Program-made: the position numbers and the translations under genes
Source of the DNA: Candidatus Nitrosopumilus sp.
GTDB taxonomy: Archaea > Thermoproteota > Nitrososphaeria > Nitrososphaerales > Nitrosopumilaceae
Length of the DNA stretch: 64,000 nucleotides
Assembly: GCA_013215285.1 (NCBI GenBank)
Contig: JABSRD010000001.1
Location: forward strand, 306,587-370,586
Reading direction: 5' to 3'
The notes under the pieces: generated by a model
What the model saw: only the letters and a program-made list of their open reading frames with translations
Database searches by the model: none
What the model was told of the DNA's origin: nothing
Shown here: piece by piece, positions 32,604 through 41,375 of the stretch
Position numbering within the stretch: the first letter of the stretch is position 1
How the letters are laid out: every line of letters starts with the position of its first letter

Positions 32604-33119
32604 TTAAAATATTTGTTGCATATCTTTTTTAATTTCATCAATTTTCTTTGAAAATGCTTTTTTTGCCTTATCGTTCTTTTTCAGATTTAATACATTTCCA
32701 CATGTTGGACATTTGAACATGCCTTCAAGTGAATCTTCGAATGTTACTCTTGGACAATCTTCATTTCCACAATGATAAAAATCACCAAAATTTTCAAAAT
32801 CAAATCTTTGTTGTAGTCTTTCTGTAATTTTCTTTTTTTGATTTTCAATAAAGTGTTCAACTTCTTCTCTTCTAGTTCGCCATCGATACACAAACCATCC
32901 TTTTCTTTCATCTTTTACTCTAATTCCAGTAATGAGGGATTTTCCAAATAGATCATACAATACTTTTCTTACCATATTGATCCTAAGGCCTGTAGAACTT
33001 GCAATTTCTTCATCAGTTGCATCCTCAGCTTTTAGTAGAGATCTTGCAACTTTGAGATATTCATCTCCTCCAATCATTGAAGCAATTCTTACAAAAGGAT
33101 CTTCGTATTTGTCTACCAA
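32604..33119 (-). CDS. tfe: Transcription initiation factor E, alpha subunit
   Basis: 171 aa. N-terminal extended winged helix (residues about 5-90: FVRIASMIGGDEYLKVARSL, ATDEEIASSTGLRINMVRKV), then a coiled linker and a zinc ribbon HCGNEDCPRVTF ... FKCPTCGNVL. Binds RNA polymerase clamp and the upstream DNA fork, helping open-complex formation. Length fits archaeal TFE. Followed by the hypothetical gene above on the same strand. Confidence 0.93.
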   Translation of the reverse strand: MVDKYEDPFVRIASMIGGDEYLKVARSLLKAEDATDEEIASSTGLRINMVRKVLYDLFGKSLITGIRVKDERKGWFVYRWRTRREEVEHFIENQKKKITERLQQRFDFENFGDFYHCGNEDCPRVTFEDSLEGMFKCPTCGNVLNLKKNDKAKKAFSKKIDEIKKDMQQIF

Positions 33120-33145
33120 TGTTTATTATTCCTAATTTTCTATTA

Positions 33146-33679
33146 TTAATCCCTTGTTTCTTTTACTTGTACATTTTTGCCATTTTTTGTAGGCATAATC
33201 TTCCTTTCTGCATTGGGAAATGATTTTTCAAATTGCTCTCCTTTTTGAATACGATCTAAAAGTATTGCCAATGCGCTAATCTCTGAATGTGGTTGATTTC
33301 CCACTCCTACATTGAAATCAGCTAATTCATAAATTTCTCTTGGTACTTTTTCAGCACCTACAACAACTAGTAAATTTTTTTCTTTTTGAAGTTGCTCTTG
33401 TACCTTATTGATACTTTCTCCATACATTGTTAGATGAATAATTTTAAAATTTTCTTCTTTTTTCTTTTTTACAATTGGTTTCCATTTGTCTATAAATTCA
33501 ACTGTAAAATTCCCCCCCCAAGTTTTATTGATCTTTGCCAATGTATCTTTAATCTCCGGATTAACTTCAGTCATGAATATTTTTTCTGCCCCAAACGCCC
33601 TGGAAACTAGTGCTACATGTGTTGTAACTCTGTCATCTCTTACTAGACGTTGTCCTATTCTAATTACTTCAATTACCAA
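33146..33679 (-). CDS. trm56: tRNA (cytidine-56-2'-O)-methyltransferase
   Basis: 177 aa from TTG 33679, which gives [20 protein letters not shown], the conserved start of aTrm56; longer readings to 33751 lie inside hflX. Key segments: [25 protein letters not shown] and the SPOUT knot [20 protein letters not shown] followed by [20 protein letters not shown]. Methylates C56 in the T-loop of archaeal tRNAs. Overlaps the end of hflX by 11 bp, indicating co-transcription. Confidence 0.88.
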   Translation of the reverse strand: MVIEVIRIGQRLVRDDRVTTHVALVSRAFGAEKIFMTEVNPEIKDTLAKINKTWGGNFTVEFIDKWKPIVKKKKEENFKIIHLTMYGESINKVQEQLQKEKNLLVVVGAEKVPREIYELADFNVGVGNQPHSEISALAILLDRIQKGEQFEKSFPNAERKIMPTKNGKNVQVKETRD

Positions 33680-34790
33680 ATGTTTTTTCAACCTCTTCCC
33701 AAGAATTTTTCTTTGCTTTGATTGAATAGTCATTTTCTGTGATTTTTTCAATTAATTCTTTAAGTTGTTCCACATTTTTTCCAGTTTTTGCAGAAACAGA
33801 AATCACTTTTTCATTATCAGTTAAATTAAGTATGTCTATTTTTCTTTTAACATCTTCAATTTTCACCAAATCTGATTTATTTAATGCGTAAATCATTATT
33901 TCATTTTTAATTTCTAATTCATCTAGTGTTCTCATACAACTTGAAAATTTCTTTTTTAACTCAAATATTGAATCACTTATGTCAATCACAACAATTATGA
34001 CATTTGTATGTTTTAATTCCTCTAATGTTGATTTGAATGCATCAATCATGTATGCAGGTAATTTACTGATAAAACCTACTGTATCTGAAATTAAGAAAGG
34101 TTCTTGATTGATAGTTACCCTTCGTGTAGTTGTAGTTAGTGTTGTGAAAAGTTCTTTACTTTGAGCTTTTGTTTCCCCTGTCATTTTGTTAAATAATGTT
34201 GTTTTTCCAGATGATGTGTATCCCGCCAATGAAATTATCTTGAATCCCATTCTTTTTCTTCCTTGTCTGTGGAGTTCTCTTTGTTTTCCAGCTTTTTCTA
34301 GTTTCGATCTTACTGTTTGCATTCTATGTTTAATGTCATTATAGTAAACATCAACTTCGAATTTTCCAATTCCCATAAACCCTGGCTGTTCCCCCATGTT
34401 TGAAAGACGTACTTTTTCTTTAGCTCTGGACATTTCATATCTTAATTGTGCTAATTTCACTTGTAACTTGGATTCTGTACTAGATGCTCTACTTTCAAAA
34501 ATTTCAAGAATTAATGCTTCCCTGTCTAAAACTTCTCTATGTAAAGCTGATGCAAGATTATAGTTCTGACTTGGTTTTAAAATCTCATCAAATACAATTA
34601 CATCTGGTCTAAGTTTTTCTGATAACTCTTCAAGTTTTTCTAAAACTCCTCCACTAATTCCATATTTTCGCTTTTGTAGAAAGTTTTGTGTTATTGTATG
34701 AACTACTTGATATCCTGCAGCATCACATAATCCTTTAGCCTCATTTATCGCATCTTCTCTATCATAAGTGATTAAAATTGCTGAATTCAT
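33669..34790 (-). CDS. hflX: HflX-type ribosome-associated GTPase
   Basis: 373 aa. N-terminal HflX domain (about 1-165) with the Gly-rich, coiled region ([35 protein letters not shown]). G domain: G1 [15 protein letters not shown]2 [14 protein letters not shown]3 [11 protein letters not shown]4 NKSDLV, G5 SVSAKTG. HflX binds the 50S subunit and splits stalled ribosomes. Overlaps trm56 at the 3' end. Confidence 0.93.
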   Translation of the reverse strand: MNSAILITYDREDAINEAKGLCDAAGYQVVHTITQNFLQKRKYGISGGVLEKLEELSEKLRPDVIVFDEILKPSQNYNLASALHREVLDREALILEIFESRASSTESKLQVKLAQLRYEMSRAKEKVRLSNMGEQPGFMGIGKFEVDVYYNDIKHRMQTVRSKLEKAGKQRELHRQGRKRMGFKIISLAGYTSSGKTTLFNKMTGETKAQSKELFTTLTTTTRRVTINQEPFLISDTVGFISKLPAYMIDAFKSTLEELKHTNVIIVVIDISDSIFELKKKFSSCMRTLDELEIKNEIMIYALNKSDLVKIEDVKRKIDILNLTDNEKVISVSAKTGKNVEQLKELIEKITENDYSIKAKKNSWEEVEKTFGN

Positions 34791-34851
34791 TTTAATTCAA
34801 TATTTTCCATATAATCCAAGTTAAAGATTCTACCTGTTCTGATAAATTATG

Positions 34852-35892
34852 TCATTTTTTTAACGCTTTTTCTATATTCATATTTAGCACAATTTCTGCT
34901 ATATCACTAGCATATTCAGATACTCTTCTAATATTTTCAGTCATTCTTCTAATTCTGTAAATCTCCTCTTCGTTTTTTAGTGATTTTGAAGCATCTCTCA
35001 CTTTTTTTTCATATTTGAGAATTTCATTTATTTTTACAATGGTTTTTTCTGCCTGTATGTAATCTTCTTTGAATAATGCCAAACATGAATCATCTAATAC
35101 AGATAGACAAAATTCATTCATTTCTTCAAGTTTTTCTAAAATTTCTTTTTTAACTGGTTTTTTGAACTCTAAAAGATCTTTTGCAATAAATGCTGCATGA
35201 TCTCCTGTTCTTTCTATATTTTTTACAATTAGTCTATATCCTAAGCAATTTCTAGCATTTCTAAAACCCATCTCTTTTAGCATATGTTCATTTTGTATTG
35301 CTATCTTCAATTGACGAATTATGTAAAATCCAAATTTATCTACTTCATCATCTGTATTAATTACCTCTTGAGCCAGTTCTAGATTATTTTCTTTTACTGC
35401 TAAAATTGCATCACTTGACATTGATTTAGCTAAGTGAATCATTCTTTTGAATGCCCCATTTACTGATAACTCCAATAAATTGACAAGAACTTGTATTGTA
35501 ATTCCTCCACTTGAATCTGAGATAATTTCAGTACCCATTAACATTCGTTTAACTGCCCCCTTCACAGCATTCCTTTGAATTGGATTCAATCTTCCAGTTT
35601 TTGATTTAACATGTATTGTTTTAAATCCCAAAAAATACAGTGAAATTAATTTTCTAATAATTGATGATGATTCTTCTTCAATATTGATCTCTATTGTAGC
35701 ATCCTCTTTTTTTTGGATACGAGATTCAAATTTTGGCGGATAAAGTTCTAACGTTGATGATCCTTTTCTAACTATTCTAATTTCATCTCCTTGTTTTAGA
35801 CCTAACTCCATAATCCATTTTTTTGGTAATGAAACAATGTATGATGATTTTCCAGTAAATTGAATTTTTCTTGTTTCCCCTCTTTCTTCCAT
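34852..35892 (-). CDS. PhoU-like phosphate-uptake regulator with AbrB-type DNA-binding domain
   Basis: 346 aa. N-terminal SpoVT/AbrB domain (about 7-50: RKIQFTGKSSYIVSLPKKWI, GLKQGDEIRIV) that could bind DNA, then two PhoU three-helix repeats (about 125-340; EVINTDDEVDKFGFYIIRQL, IVKNIERTGDHAAFIAKDLL, RRMTENIRRVSEYASDIAEI) with the acidic DDEVDK and ERTGD metal-binding segments. Archaeal fusions of this kind are thought to regulate phosphate transport genes; no Pst genes are in the window. Confidence 0.85.
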   Translation of the reverse strand: MEERGETRKIQFTGKSSYIVSLPKKWIMELGLKQGDEIRIVRKGSSTLELYPPKFESRIQKKEDATIEINIEEESSSIIRKLISLYFLGFKTIHVKSKTGRLNPIQRNAVKGAVKRMLMGTEIISDSSGGITIQVLVNLLELSVNGAFKRMIHLAKSMSSDAILAVKENNLELAQEVINTDDEVDKFGFYIIRQLKIAIQNEHMLKEMGFRNARNCLGYRLIVKNIERTGDHAAFIAKDLLEFKKPVKKEILEKLEEMNEFCLSVLDDSCLALFKEDYIQAEKTIVKINEILKYEKKVRDASKSLKNEEEIYRIRRMTENIRRVSEYASDIAEIVLNMNIEKALKK

Positions 35893-35982
35893 AATCTAAA
35901 GAGAAAAAACTATTCTATATAGTTTGAGGCTTTTAATATATGCAAACATTTAGCTAATATTTAGAAAAAATTGTATCTGTTT

Positions 35983-36456
35983 ATGGATCATGTTCTAAAA
36001 CTTCAATATTCACTTGATGCATTATTTGGAACTGGTGTTTCAAAATATTTACCAAAAAATGTTGAATTTACCTTTTCACGAAAAACTGGAAGAATTAGAA
36101 CTGTTTCGCATAATGGAAAATTACTTTGTACTTTGAGAATTGATGGAAGTTTAGCAATTAGTACTCATTTTGCACAAATTTTACTAAAAAGTAAAACATT
36201 CAAAGAAAACTGTATTGAAATTAATAAAGACGCTGTCCCCTTTGTAATGGAAGGCAGATCTGTATTTTGTAAACATGTTGTATGGTGTGGAAAAACAGTA
36301 CGTATTGCTGCTGACACTCCTGTTCTATTCAAAAACAAAGTCATTGCAGTTGGTAGGGCAATTCTCTCAGGTGAAATGATTTCCGATTTTAATAGGGGTG
36401 TAGCAATTAAGGTCAGAGATAGTTTAAAAAGTCGTAATGATGAAATGAAATCATGA
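35983..36456 (+). CDS. PUA-domain RNA-binding protein
   Basis: 157 aa from ATG 35983 (a TTG at 35971 adds four residues). C-terminal PUA domain, about 80-155: INKDAVPFVMEGRSVFCKHV, VRIAADTPVLFKNKVIAVGR, AILSGEMISDFNRGVAIKVR. The N-terminal half (LFGTGVSKYLPKNVEFTFSR, GRIRTVSHNGKLLCTLRIDG) matches the small domain that often precedes PUA in archaeal tRNA-guanine transglycosylase relatives. RNA target unknown. Overlaps the NAC gene by 4 bp. Confidence 0.83.
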   Translation: MDHVLKLQYSLDALFGTGVSKYLPKNVEFTFSRKTGRIRTVSHNGKLLCTLRIDGSLAISTHFAQILLKSKTFKENCIEINKDAVPFVMEGRSVFCKHVVWCGKTVRIAADTPVLFKNKVIAVGRAILSGEMISDFNRGVAIKVRDSLKSRNDEMKS

Positions 36457-36794
36457 TGCGAGGAGGAAATCGCGAAATGCGAAGAATGATGGATAAAATG
36501 GGTCTTGATATGAATGAAATTCCAAATGTCCAAGAGGTAATAATTAAGACTGATAAAAAAGAAATTATTGTTACAAAACCATCTGTCACTGAAATGAAAG
36601 CAAAAGATAATTCTATTTTTACAGTAACTGCAGACAGCTATGAAGAACGAGAATTAGAGGTTCCAATTTTCTCAGAAGAAGACATTCAACTTGTGAGTCA
36701 ACAAGCTGGTGTAGACGAAGAAAAGGCTAGAACTGCTTTAGAAGAATCTGAAGGCGATCTAGCAAGAGCAATATTGCTTTTAACTGCTGGATAA
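36453..36794 (+). CDS. nac: Nascent polypeptide-associated complex protein
   Basis: 113 aa. NAC domain (about 20-65: VQEVIIKTDKKEIIVTKPSV, NSIFTVTADSYEERE) and a UBA-like helical end (EEDIQLVSQQAGVDEEKART, ESEGDLARAILLLTAG). Archaeal NAC forms a homodimer at the ribosomal exit and shields emerging chains. The ATG overlaps the stop of the PUA protein, so both are translated together. Confidence 0.94.
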   Translation: MMRGGNREMRRMMDKMGLDMNEIPNVQEVIIKTDKKEIIVTKPSVTEMKAKDNSIFTVTADSYEERELEVPIFSEEDIQLVSQQAGVDEEKARTALEESEGDLARAILLLTAG

Positions 36795-36878
36795 TTCATT
36801 TACATTTGCCAGTTTCGTGCCTAAAAATTAACCAAAAATGAATGATTTAAGTAATGGAATGCTGAATTTTTTAGTATA

Positions 36879-37214
36879 ATGTCTAGTATGGCTGAATCTA
36901 AGGTTACTGGAATAATCAAGTCTTTGAATATGTTAGAAGATGATTTAGATTCTCTAAATGGCAAAGTATCTGACATGAAAAAACAATTATCAATTAAAGC
37001 ACAATCTGAAATTGATATCTTATTAGAAAAAATACGAGAAATGGCTACAAAAGAGGCTGAAGCAATTATTAACACATCTAAAGAAAAAGCAACTACAGAA
37101 TCTGCAAAAATTATTCAAGAAGGTGAAACTCAATTATCTGAATTACAGTCTAAAATTGACGCTAATTTTGATGAAGCAGTAAGCCATGTTGTATCAACTG
37201 TTTTGAAAGCATAA
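36879..37214 (+). CDS. Coiled-coil protein resembling A/V-type ATP synthase subunit H
   Basis: 111 aa, almost entirely one charged helix with heptads (VTGIIKSLNMLEDDLDSLNG, KVSDMKKQLSIKAQSEIDIL, EKIREMATKEAEAIINTSKE). Size and the alanine/glutamate-rich middle resemble AhaH/NtpF peripheral-stalk subunits. No other ATP synthase genes are close, so the assignment is tentative and a generic coiled-coil protein is possible. An in-frame ATG at 36888 is an alternative start. Confidence 0.55.
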   Translation: MSSMAESKVTGIIKSLNMLEDDLDSLNGKVSDMKKQLSIKAQSEIDILLEKIREMATKEAEAIINTSKEKATTESAKIIQEGETQLSELQSKIDANFDEAVSHVVSTVLKA

Positions 37215-37268
37215 TCCTAAAACTTAACATTTAATCTTGTAAAATATTGTTCATATGGTGATCGATAC

Positions 37269-37436
37269 ATGAATTTTCTGATAATTATTTCTATATCATT
37301 TGTTTCATTTTTTATAGTAATTTTTTTAATTCCATTTATTGATGAGTTTGAAACATTTAACTGTATTACCGCTCCATGTGATATGCCAAAAATAACAATT
37401 GTCGAAAAAATTCAGCAGTTATTTCATGGAAATTAG
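37269..37436 (+). CDS. Small single-span membrane protein (55 aa)
   Basis: ATG 37269 to TAG 37436. Begins MNFLIIISISFVSFFIVIFL, one strong transmembrane helix, then an outside segment with two cysteines (FETFNCITAPCDMPKITIVE) that may form a disulfide. No family recognised. Reads as a real small gene because the hydrophobic and polar parts are cleanly divided. Confidence 0.5.
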   Translation: MNFLIIISISFVSFFIVIFLIPFIDEFETFNCITAPCDMPKITIVEKIQQLFHGN

Positions 37437-37502
37437 TTCTAAATTTTCCTTTATTACTACAATAACCCTCTCTTTTAGGCTTGATTAATTGTAATTACTA
37501 GT

Positions 37503-37608
37503 CTCATGATCTGCAATATACTTGGATGTAACTCAGAAGCTTATGCTAATGTGATGTTCTATCACTTTGAACGGGGAGTTCAAAATCTTATTGTCGACAG
37601 ATCATGAG
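37503..37608 (+). ncRNA. Candidate structured RNA (106 nt, unknown class)
   Basis: CTCATGATCTG at the 5' end pairs perfectly with CAGATCATGAG at the 3' end (11 bp). Directly inside, CAATA pairs with TATTG (5 bp), leaving a 4-nt TCGA bulge on one side. Between them are two more hairpins, GTGAT-GTTCT-ATCAC and TTTGAAC-GGGGA-GTTCAAA (7 bp). The region is near 38% GC in a much more AT-rich spacer and has no plausible ORF. It is not a tRNA and I see no 5S, SRP or known riboswitch consensus. Strand is uncertain because the stem is symmetric; + is a guess. Confidence 0.5.
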
Positions 37609-37674
37609 GTTTTGCGTTAACCATGCTATACAAATTTCAAATAATGATAATTTAATTCGGATTCAAGTGTTACA

Positions 37675-37839
37675 TTGAGAAAGATTCGGATTGAAATTAA
37701 AGATCAAGATTATCTTGATTTTCTTTCAATTTGTATTGATGAAGAATTAACAGTTGAAGCTAAACTCAAAAATATTATTCAATATCATTTGATAATTTAT
37801 CGAAATAGAAAAAAGATGAAAAATAAAAAACTATTGTAA
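37675..37839 (+). CDS. Small hypothetical protein (54 aa)
   Basis: TTG 37675 to TAA 37839. The product starts MRKIRIEIKDQDYLDFLSIC and continues in basic helical sequence (LKNIIQYHLIIYRNRKKMKN). Strand-then-helix form with a basic end hints at a ribbon-helix-helix DNA binder, but the match is weak. It lies 66 bp after the structured RNA, and could be controlled by it. Confidence 0.4.
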   Translation: MRKIRIEIKDQDYLDFLSICIDEELTVEAKLKNIIQYHLIIYRNRKKMKNKKLL

Positions 37840-38202
37840 TTTGAAATGTTGAAATTATTGTAGAATTTCTAAAAAATTCGCTAAAATAATTCATTTCTGC
37901 TGTTTTTATTAATTATTTTAGAGAACTTGATGATGATAGTATGAAAATATTATAAATTTTTCATATTTTTTTGAAAAAAATGAAATTTTTAGTCAAACAA
38001 CTATATTACTACATGTCAATATTTCAAGAAAAACGATATTCAAACAAGCTATACATATTTATTGATGATTTTTAGGTTTTATTTGAAACAAATAACTTTG
38101 ATCGCCATATACTATAAAATATTTTCATCTTTTTGTGATTTTTCATATAGATTTTATCGATCCATGCTTATATAGTTATGAATTCTATATGATACTACCA
38201 AG
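37840..38202. other. 363-bp gene-free AT-rich stretch with promoter at its end
   Basis: Very AT-rich, with no ORF above 31 codons that looks coding on either strand. Its only clear element is the TATA box near the right end. No tRNA-like or strong hairpin structure was found. Confidence 0.5.
38168..38174 (+). promoter_or_regulatory. TATA box of the zinc-finger/basic protein gene
   Basis: TTATATA centred 32 bp before the ATG at 38203, fitting a nearly leaderless transcript. Confidence 0.5.
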
Positions 38203-38673
38203 ATGACTTGTAAAGGAATTTGTGTAAGATATAAGGCTCAAAAGCCTGTTGGAACCGGAAGATATGCTTCAGGACAACGTCGATGTCAAATTTGTGAAAT
38301 ATTCATCAAATGGGAAGGACTTTGGTGTCCATGTTGTGGATATAGATTAAGAACAAAACCACGTAATCTAAAATACAAAGCAAAATTACGTGCTAGAGTA
38401 GAAGCTGATTCTATTGAAGCTAAAGCAACTGCAGAAACTCAACAAGAAGTTGAAGTTGATGCAATCGCAGTAAAAGCAAAATCTAAAGCTAAAACTGTAA
38501 AAGCTAAAACCACAAAATCCAAAGCAACTACAAAAAGTAAAGTAAAGACTCCTTGCAAATTCTGTGAGAAAATGTTTGTCTATCCTGATAAACATGAAAA
38601 GAACTGTAAGAAGAATACACATACTGAAGTTGTGGATTCCCCAAAAAGTGAATCAATAGCAATAAAAGCATAA
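38203..38673 (+). CDS. Zinc-finger protein with Lys/Ala-rich linker
   Basis: 156 aa. N-terminal zinc module with six or more Cys (MTCKGICVRYKA, RRCQICEIFIKWEGLWCPCC), a basic KSKAKTVKAKTTKSKATTKS linker of about 50 residues, and a C2HC-like finger at the end (PCKFCEKMFVYPDKHEKNCK). The first part (MTCKGICVRYKAQKPVGTGR) is a form I associate with thaumarchaeal DNA- or RNA-binding proteins. Probably a chromosomal or RNA-associated protein; partner and target unknown. Its own TATA box lies upstream. Confidence 0.7.
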   Translation: MTCKGICVRYKAQKPVGTGRYASGQRRCQICEIFIKWEGLWCPCCGYRLRTKPRNLKYKAKLRARVEADSIEAKATAETQQEVEVDAIAVKAKSKAKTVKAKTTKSKATTKSKVKTPCKFCEKMFVYPDKHEKNCKKNTHTEVVDSPKSESIAIKA

Positions 38674-38690
38674 GACTCGTTCGTAGCTTA

Positions 38691-39032
38691 TTGAACTCAC
38701 CAAATGGATTTTTCCAGAAAATGGTACATTTGGAGGGCCGCAGTTTTTTTTTACAGATTCAAAAATTTGAAAACGGATATTTTGTTTCCGTCACAGAAGG
38801 ATCCAATAAAATAGGTTCTATGGTAGTTTCTTTATCTACTGGACAGACGCCTGTTACAACTACTATAATTCCATCCAGAAATGAATCTCTTTTTCTCAAA
38901 CTTGTAGCTGAACAAATTAGTACCAGAATAAGGGGCATTGCATTAGTTTCCACCTTTATTCAAAAAGAATTAGAACCTAGTACTGCAAAAGCCTTAATGT
39001 CAGAAATAATAGAGATTATTGGTAATGACTGA
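38691..39032 (+). CDS. Proteasome-assembly-chaperone-3-like protein
   Basis: 113 aa from TTG 38691 (ATG 38721 is an alternative start). Pattern: strand (GRSFFLQIQKFENGYFVSVT), KIGSMVVSLSTGQTPVTTTI, SRNESLFLKLVAEQISTRIR, GIALVSTFIQKELEPSTAKA. The order 'K-[IM]-G-[ST]-[ML]-V-SL ... P-V-T-T ... L.LVAEQIS' resembles eukaryotic PAC3 (PSMG3), which guides alpha-ring formation of the proteasome. This is a by-eye fold-level resemblance, not proof. Overlaps the UbiD gene by 8 bp. Confidence 0.5.
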   Translation: MNSPNGFFQKMVHLEGRSFFLQIQKFENGYFVSVTEGSNKIGSMVVSLSTGQTPVTTTIIPSRNESLFLKLVAEQISTRIRGIALVSTFIQKELEPSTAKALMSEIIEIIGND

Positions 39033-40356
39033 TTTACGGAATTATATTTCACAAATAAAAAAAATTAAAGAACTTAAAATTGTAAAAACAAAAGTTTCTA
39101 CAAAATATGAGATTGCAGGAATTACTGCAAAAGTAGATGGGTTAGATGCTGTTTTATTTGAAAATATTAAAGAAAGTAATTTCCGTTTAGTTGCTAATTT
39201 AGTGGGAACTCGAAAAAGATTTGCTTTAGCAGTTGGAGGTACAGAAAATAATATTCATGAAAAAGTTATTTCAGCAATTAAAAAAGCTAAACCACCAAAA
39301 CTCATTTCATCTGGAAAATTCATGGAAAACAAGTCAAAAAACCTTCTTTCTATGCCTATTGTAACTCATTTTGAAAAGGAATCTGGTCCATTTATCACAT
39401 CATCAATTGCTTATGCTAAAAATCCTGAAACTGGAAAACAAAATTCGTCATTCCATCGATTAATGCCTATTGATAAAACTCATCTTTCTATTAGAATGGT
39501 TGAAGGACGTCATCTTCACAGATGTTTTATTGATGCAAAAGAGCATGGTGAGGATCTAAAAATTGCAATTACTGTTGGTGTCCATCCTGCAATCTCAATT
39601 GCTGGTGCATATCAAGCTGAATGGGGAAAAGATGAGATTGATATAGCAAATTCTCTTCTTAATGGAAAATTAACTTTGGCAAAACTTTCTTCATCAGGGT
39701 TGAATGTACCATCTGGTGCTGAAATTGTGATGGAAGGAAAAATACTTCATGATAAAACTCATCCCGAATGGATGGTTGAAATGCTTCAAACATATGATCA
39801 CAAAAGATCTCAACCTGTTTTTGAACTTGAAAATCTTTATTTTAGAAATAACCCAATTTTTCATGATGTTTTATCTGGTTATTCTGAACATAGATTACTA
39901 ATGGGAATGCCAATTGAATCTAAGATAAATGGAGAATTAAAGAAATCTTTCTCTCAAACACAACAAGTTTCAATGACTAATGGTGGTTGTAATTGGTTAC
40001 ATGCTGTTGTACAAATTAAAAAGAAAAACGAATCTGATCCTAAAAAAATAATCCAAAAAACATTTGATTCACATCGTTCACTAAAACAAGTAACTGTAGT
40101 TGATGATGATATAGATCCTAACAGTGCAGAATCCGTAGAATATGCTATGGCTACTAGATTTCAAGCAGATAAGGATCTTGTAATTCTTAAAAATGTCCGT
40201 GGTTCTAGTTTAGATCCTTCAAGTAATCAACAAAAACTGCAAACCGCAAAAATGGGTATTGATGCAACTCGGTCATTATCCAAACGTCCAGAAGGATTTG
40301 AATTAGCAAAAATTCCAAAAATCAATAAAATCAAACTAAAGAAATATTTCAAATAA
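39025..40356 (+). CDS. UbiD-family decarboxylase
   Basis: 443 aa from ATG 39025. Prenylated-FMN decarboxylase features: the IRMVEGRHLHRCFIDAKEHG segment, ITVGVHPAISIAGAYQAEWG, NVPSGAEIVMEGKILHDKTH (the E-x-x-R-equivalent region and metal-binding loop) and YSEHRLLMGMPIES. Acts on aromatic or unsaturated carboxylic acids and needs prenyl-FMN made by UbiX, which is not in the window. In thaumarchaea a role in quinone (menaquinone-type) synthesis is possible. 5' end overlaps the PAC3-like gene. Confidence 0.87.
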   Translation: MTDLRNYISQIKKIKELKIVKTKVSTKYEIAGITAKVDGLDAVLFENIKESNFRLVANLVGTRKRFALAVGGTENNIHEKVISAIKKAKPPKLISSGKFMENKSKNLLSMPIVTHFEKESGPFITSSIAYAKNPETGKQNSSFHRLMPIDKTHLSIRMVEGRHLHRCFIDAKEHGEDLKIAITVGVHPAISIAGAYQAEWGKDEIDIANSLLNGKLTLAKLSSSGLNVPSGAEIVMEGKILHDKTHPEWMVEMLQTYDHKRSQPVFELENLYFRNNPIFHDVLSGYSEHRLLMGMPIESKINGELKKSFSQTQQVSMTNGGCNWLHAVVQIKKKNESDPKKIIQKTFDSHRSLKQVTVVDDDIDPNSAESVEYAMATRFQADKDLVILKNVRGSSLDPSSNQQKLQTAKMGIDATRSLSKRPEGFELAKIPKINKIKLKKYFK

Positions 40357-40379
40357 TCAAAATCATTAAATTAAATTAG

Positions 40380-40898
40380 ATGAGCCTAGAAATTATTGAG
40401 AGATTAAAAATGTCATCAGAAAATCCTAATATTCGTGAAAAAAGTCCTTCTGAATCACATGCAGAAGTAATTGTTAGGATGTTTCCTTCAGATGCAAATC
40501 CTGCAGGAAATGTGTTTGGTGGTGAAATTTTAAAACATATTGATATGGTTGCAGGAATTGTTGCTCAACGACATTCTCAATCAAATGCAGTTACAGTCTC
40601 TATGGATAGTGTAAATTTTTTGAAACCTGTTTTTGTAGGTAATGTCCTTACATTAAATGCTAGAATAAATTATGTTCATAACTCATCGATGGAAATTGAA
40701 GTCAAAGCAGAATCTGAAGATATTATAACTGGAATAAGAACTGTTACTGGAACTGCTTTTGTTACATTTGTTGCTCTTGATAAAAATGGAAAACCAATGA
40801 GTGCCCCTAAATTGTCTCTAAAAACAGATGAAGATAGAACAAAGTTTGAAGAAGGTAAAACTAGAATGGAAAAACGATTAAAAAATCGTCAAAAATAG
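40380..40898 (+). CDS. Acyl-CoA thioesterase (hotdog fold)
   Basis: 172 aa. YciA/BACH-type hotdog domain: MFPSDANPAGNVFGGEILKH with the catalytic Asn-x-x-Gly-x-x-Phe-Gly-Gly motif, IDMVAGIVAQRHSQSNAVTV, VNFLKPVFVGNVLTLNARIN. An Asp in the ILKHIDMVAG helix is the probable base. Hydrolyses acyl-CoA; forms hexamers in relatives. A shorter start at MSSENPN is possible. Follows ubiD by 23 bp. Confidence 0.88.
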   Translation: MSLEIIERLKMSSENPNIREKSPSESHAEVIVRMFPSDANPAGNVFGGEILKHIDMVAGIVAQRHSQSNAVTVSMDSVNFLKPVFVGNVLTLNARINYVHNSSMEIEVKAESEDIITGIRTVTGTAFVTFVALDKNGKPMSAPKLSLKTDEDRTKFEEGKTRMEKRLKNRQK

Positions 40899-40952
40899 TA
40901 AATCTGATTTTTCATAGATCCATTTAAGAATAATGATAACTGTCTTTAGTTA

Positions 40953-41366
40953 TTGTCTGAACAAGAAAAAAATAATGAATGGGATTCATTATGGCAAGAA
41001 TATACAAAATCTCTTGAAAGCTGGAAATCACTTTTTGAACAAATTCAAAATGCCAGTAATGATATGCAAACAAAATTCAATGACGTCTGGGAAAAAGCTA
41101 CTGCTGAATCTAGTGCTGAAACCATGAAATTATTTGGAGAAAATTGGCAAAAATCCCTGAATGAAGTAGGAATGAATTCTTTCAAAGGATTTAGTGAAAA
41201 TTGGCAAAAAGCTCTTAATGATACCAATGCTTCTGTCTTCAAGCAATTTGCTGAAAATTGGCAAAAGACTCTTAGTTCATCTGGATTAGAACAAATGAAT
41301 GCTTATGGTGAAATGATGAAAAAATTCGCCGAAACTTGGACTTCAATGTGGCCACAACCCAAATAA
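40953..41366 (+). CDS. Phasin-like helical repeat protein
   Basis: 137 aa from a TTG start. A helix carries three repeats of about 24 residues with the core F-x-E-N-W-Q-K (FGENWQKSLNEVGMNSF, FSENWQKALNDTNASVF, FAENWQKTLSSSGLEQM), preceded by SLWQEYTKSLESWKSLFEQI. Regular Trp spacing and amphipathic character resemble polyhydroxyalkanoate granule phasins. The gene at 43480-43953 is a paralogue on the other strand. No PHA synthase is in the window; the true partner is unknown. Confidence 0.65.
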   Translation: MSEQEKNNEWDSLWQEYTKSLESWKSLFEQIQNASNDMQTKFNDVWEKATAESSAETMKLFGENWQKSLNEVGMNSFKGFSENWQKALNDTNASVFKQFAENWQKTLSSSGLEQMNAYGEMMKKFAETWTSMWPQPK

Positions 41367-41375
41367 TTAATTGAA

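Noticed and set aside
33679-33751. Extended N-terminus of trm56
   Set aside because: It lies wholly within the hflX coding region and has no match to the conserved trm56 start.
37503-37608. tRNA or 5S rRNA
   Set aside because: No T-arm or anticodon arm of tRNA, the closing stem is 11 bp, and no CCGAAC-type 5S loop is present.
37980-38080. 31-codon frame starting MKFLVKQLYYYMSIFQ
   Set aside because: Too short, no ribosome-binding or TATA spacing evidence, and composition is that of an AT-rich spacer.
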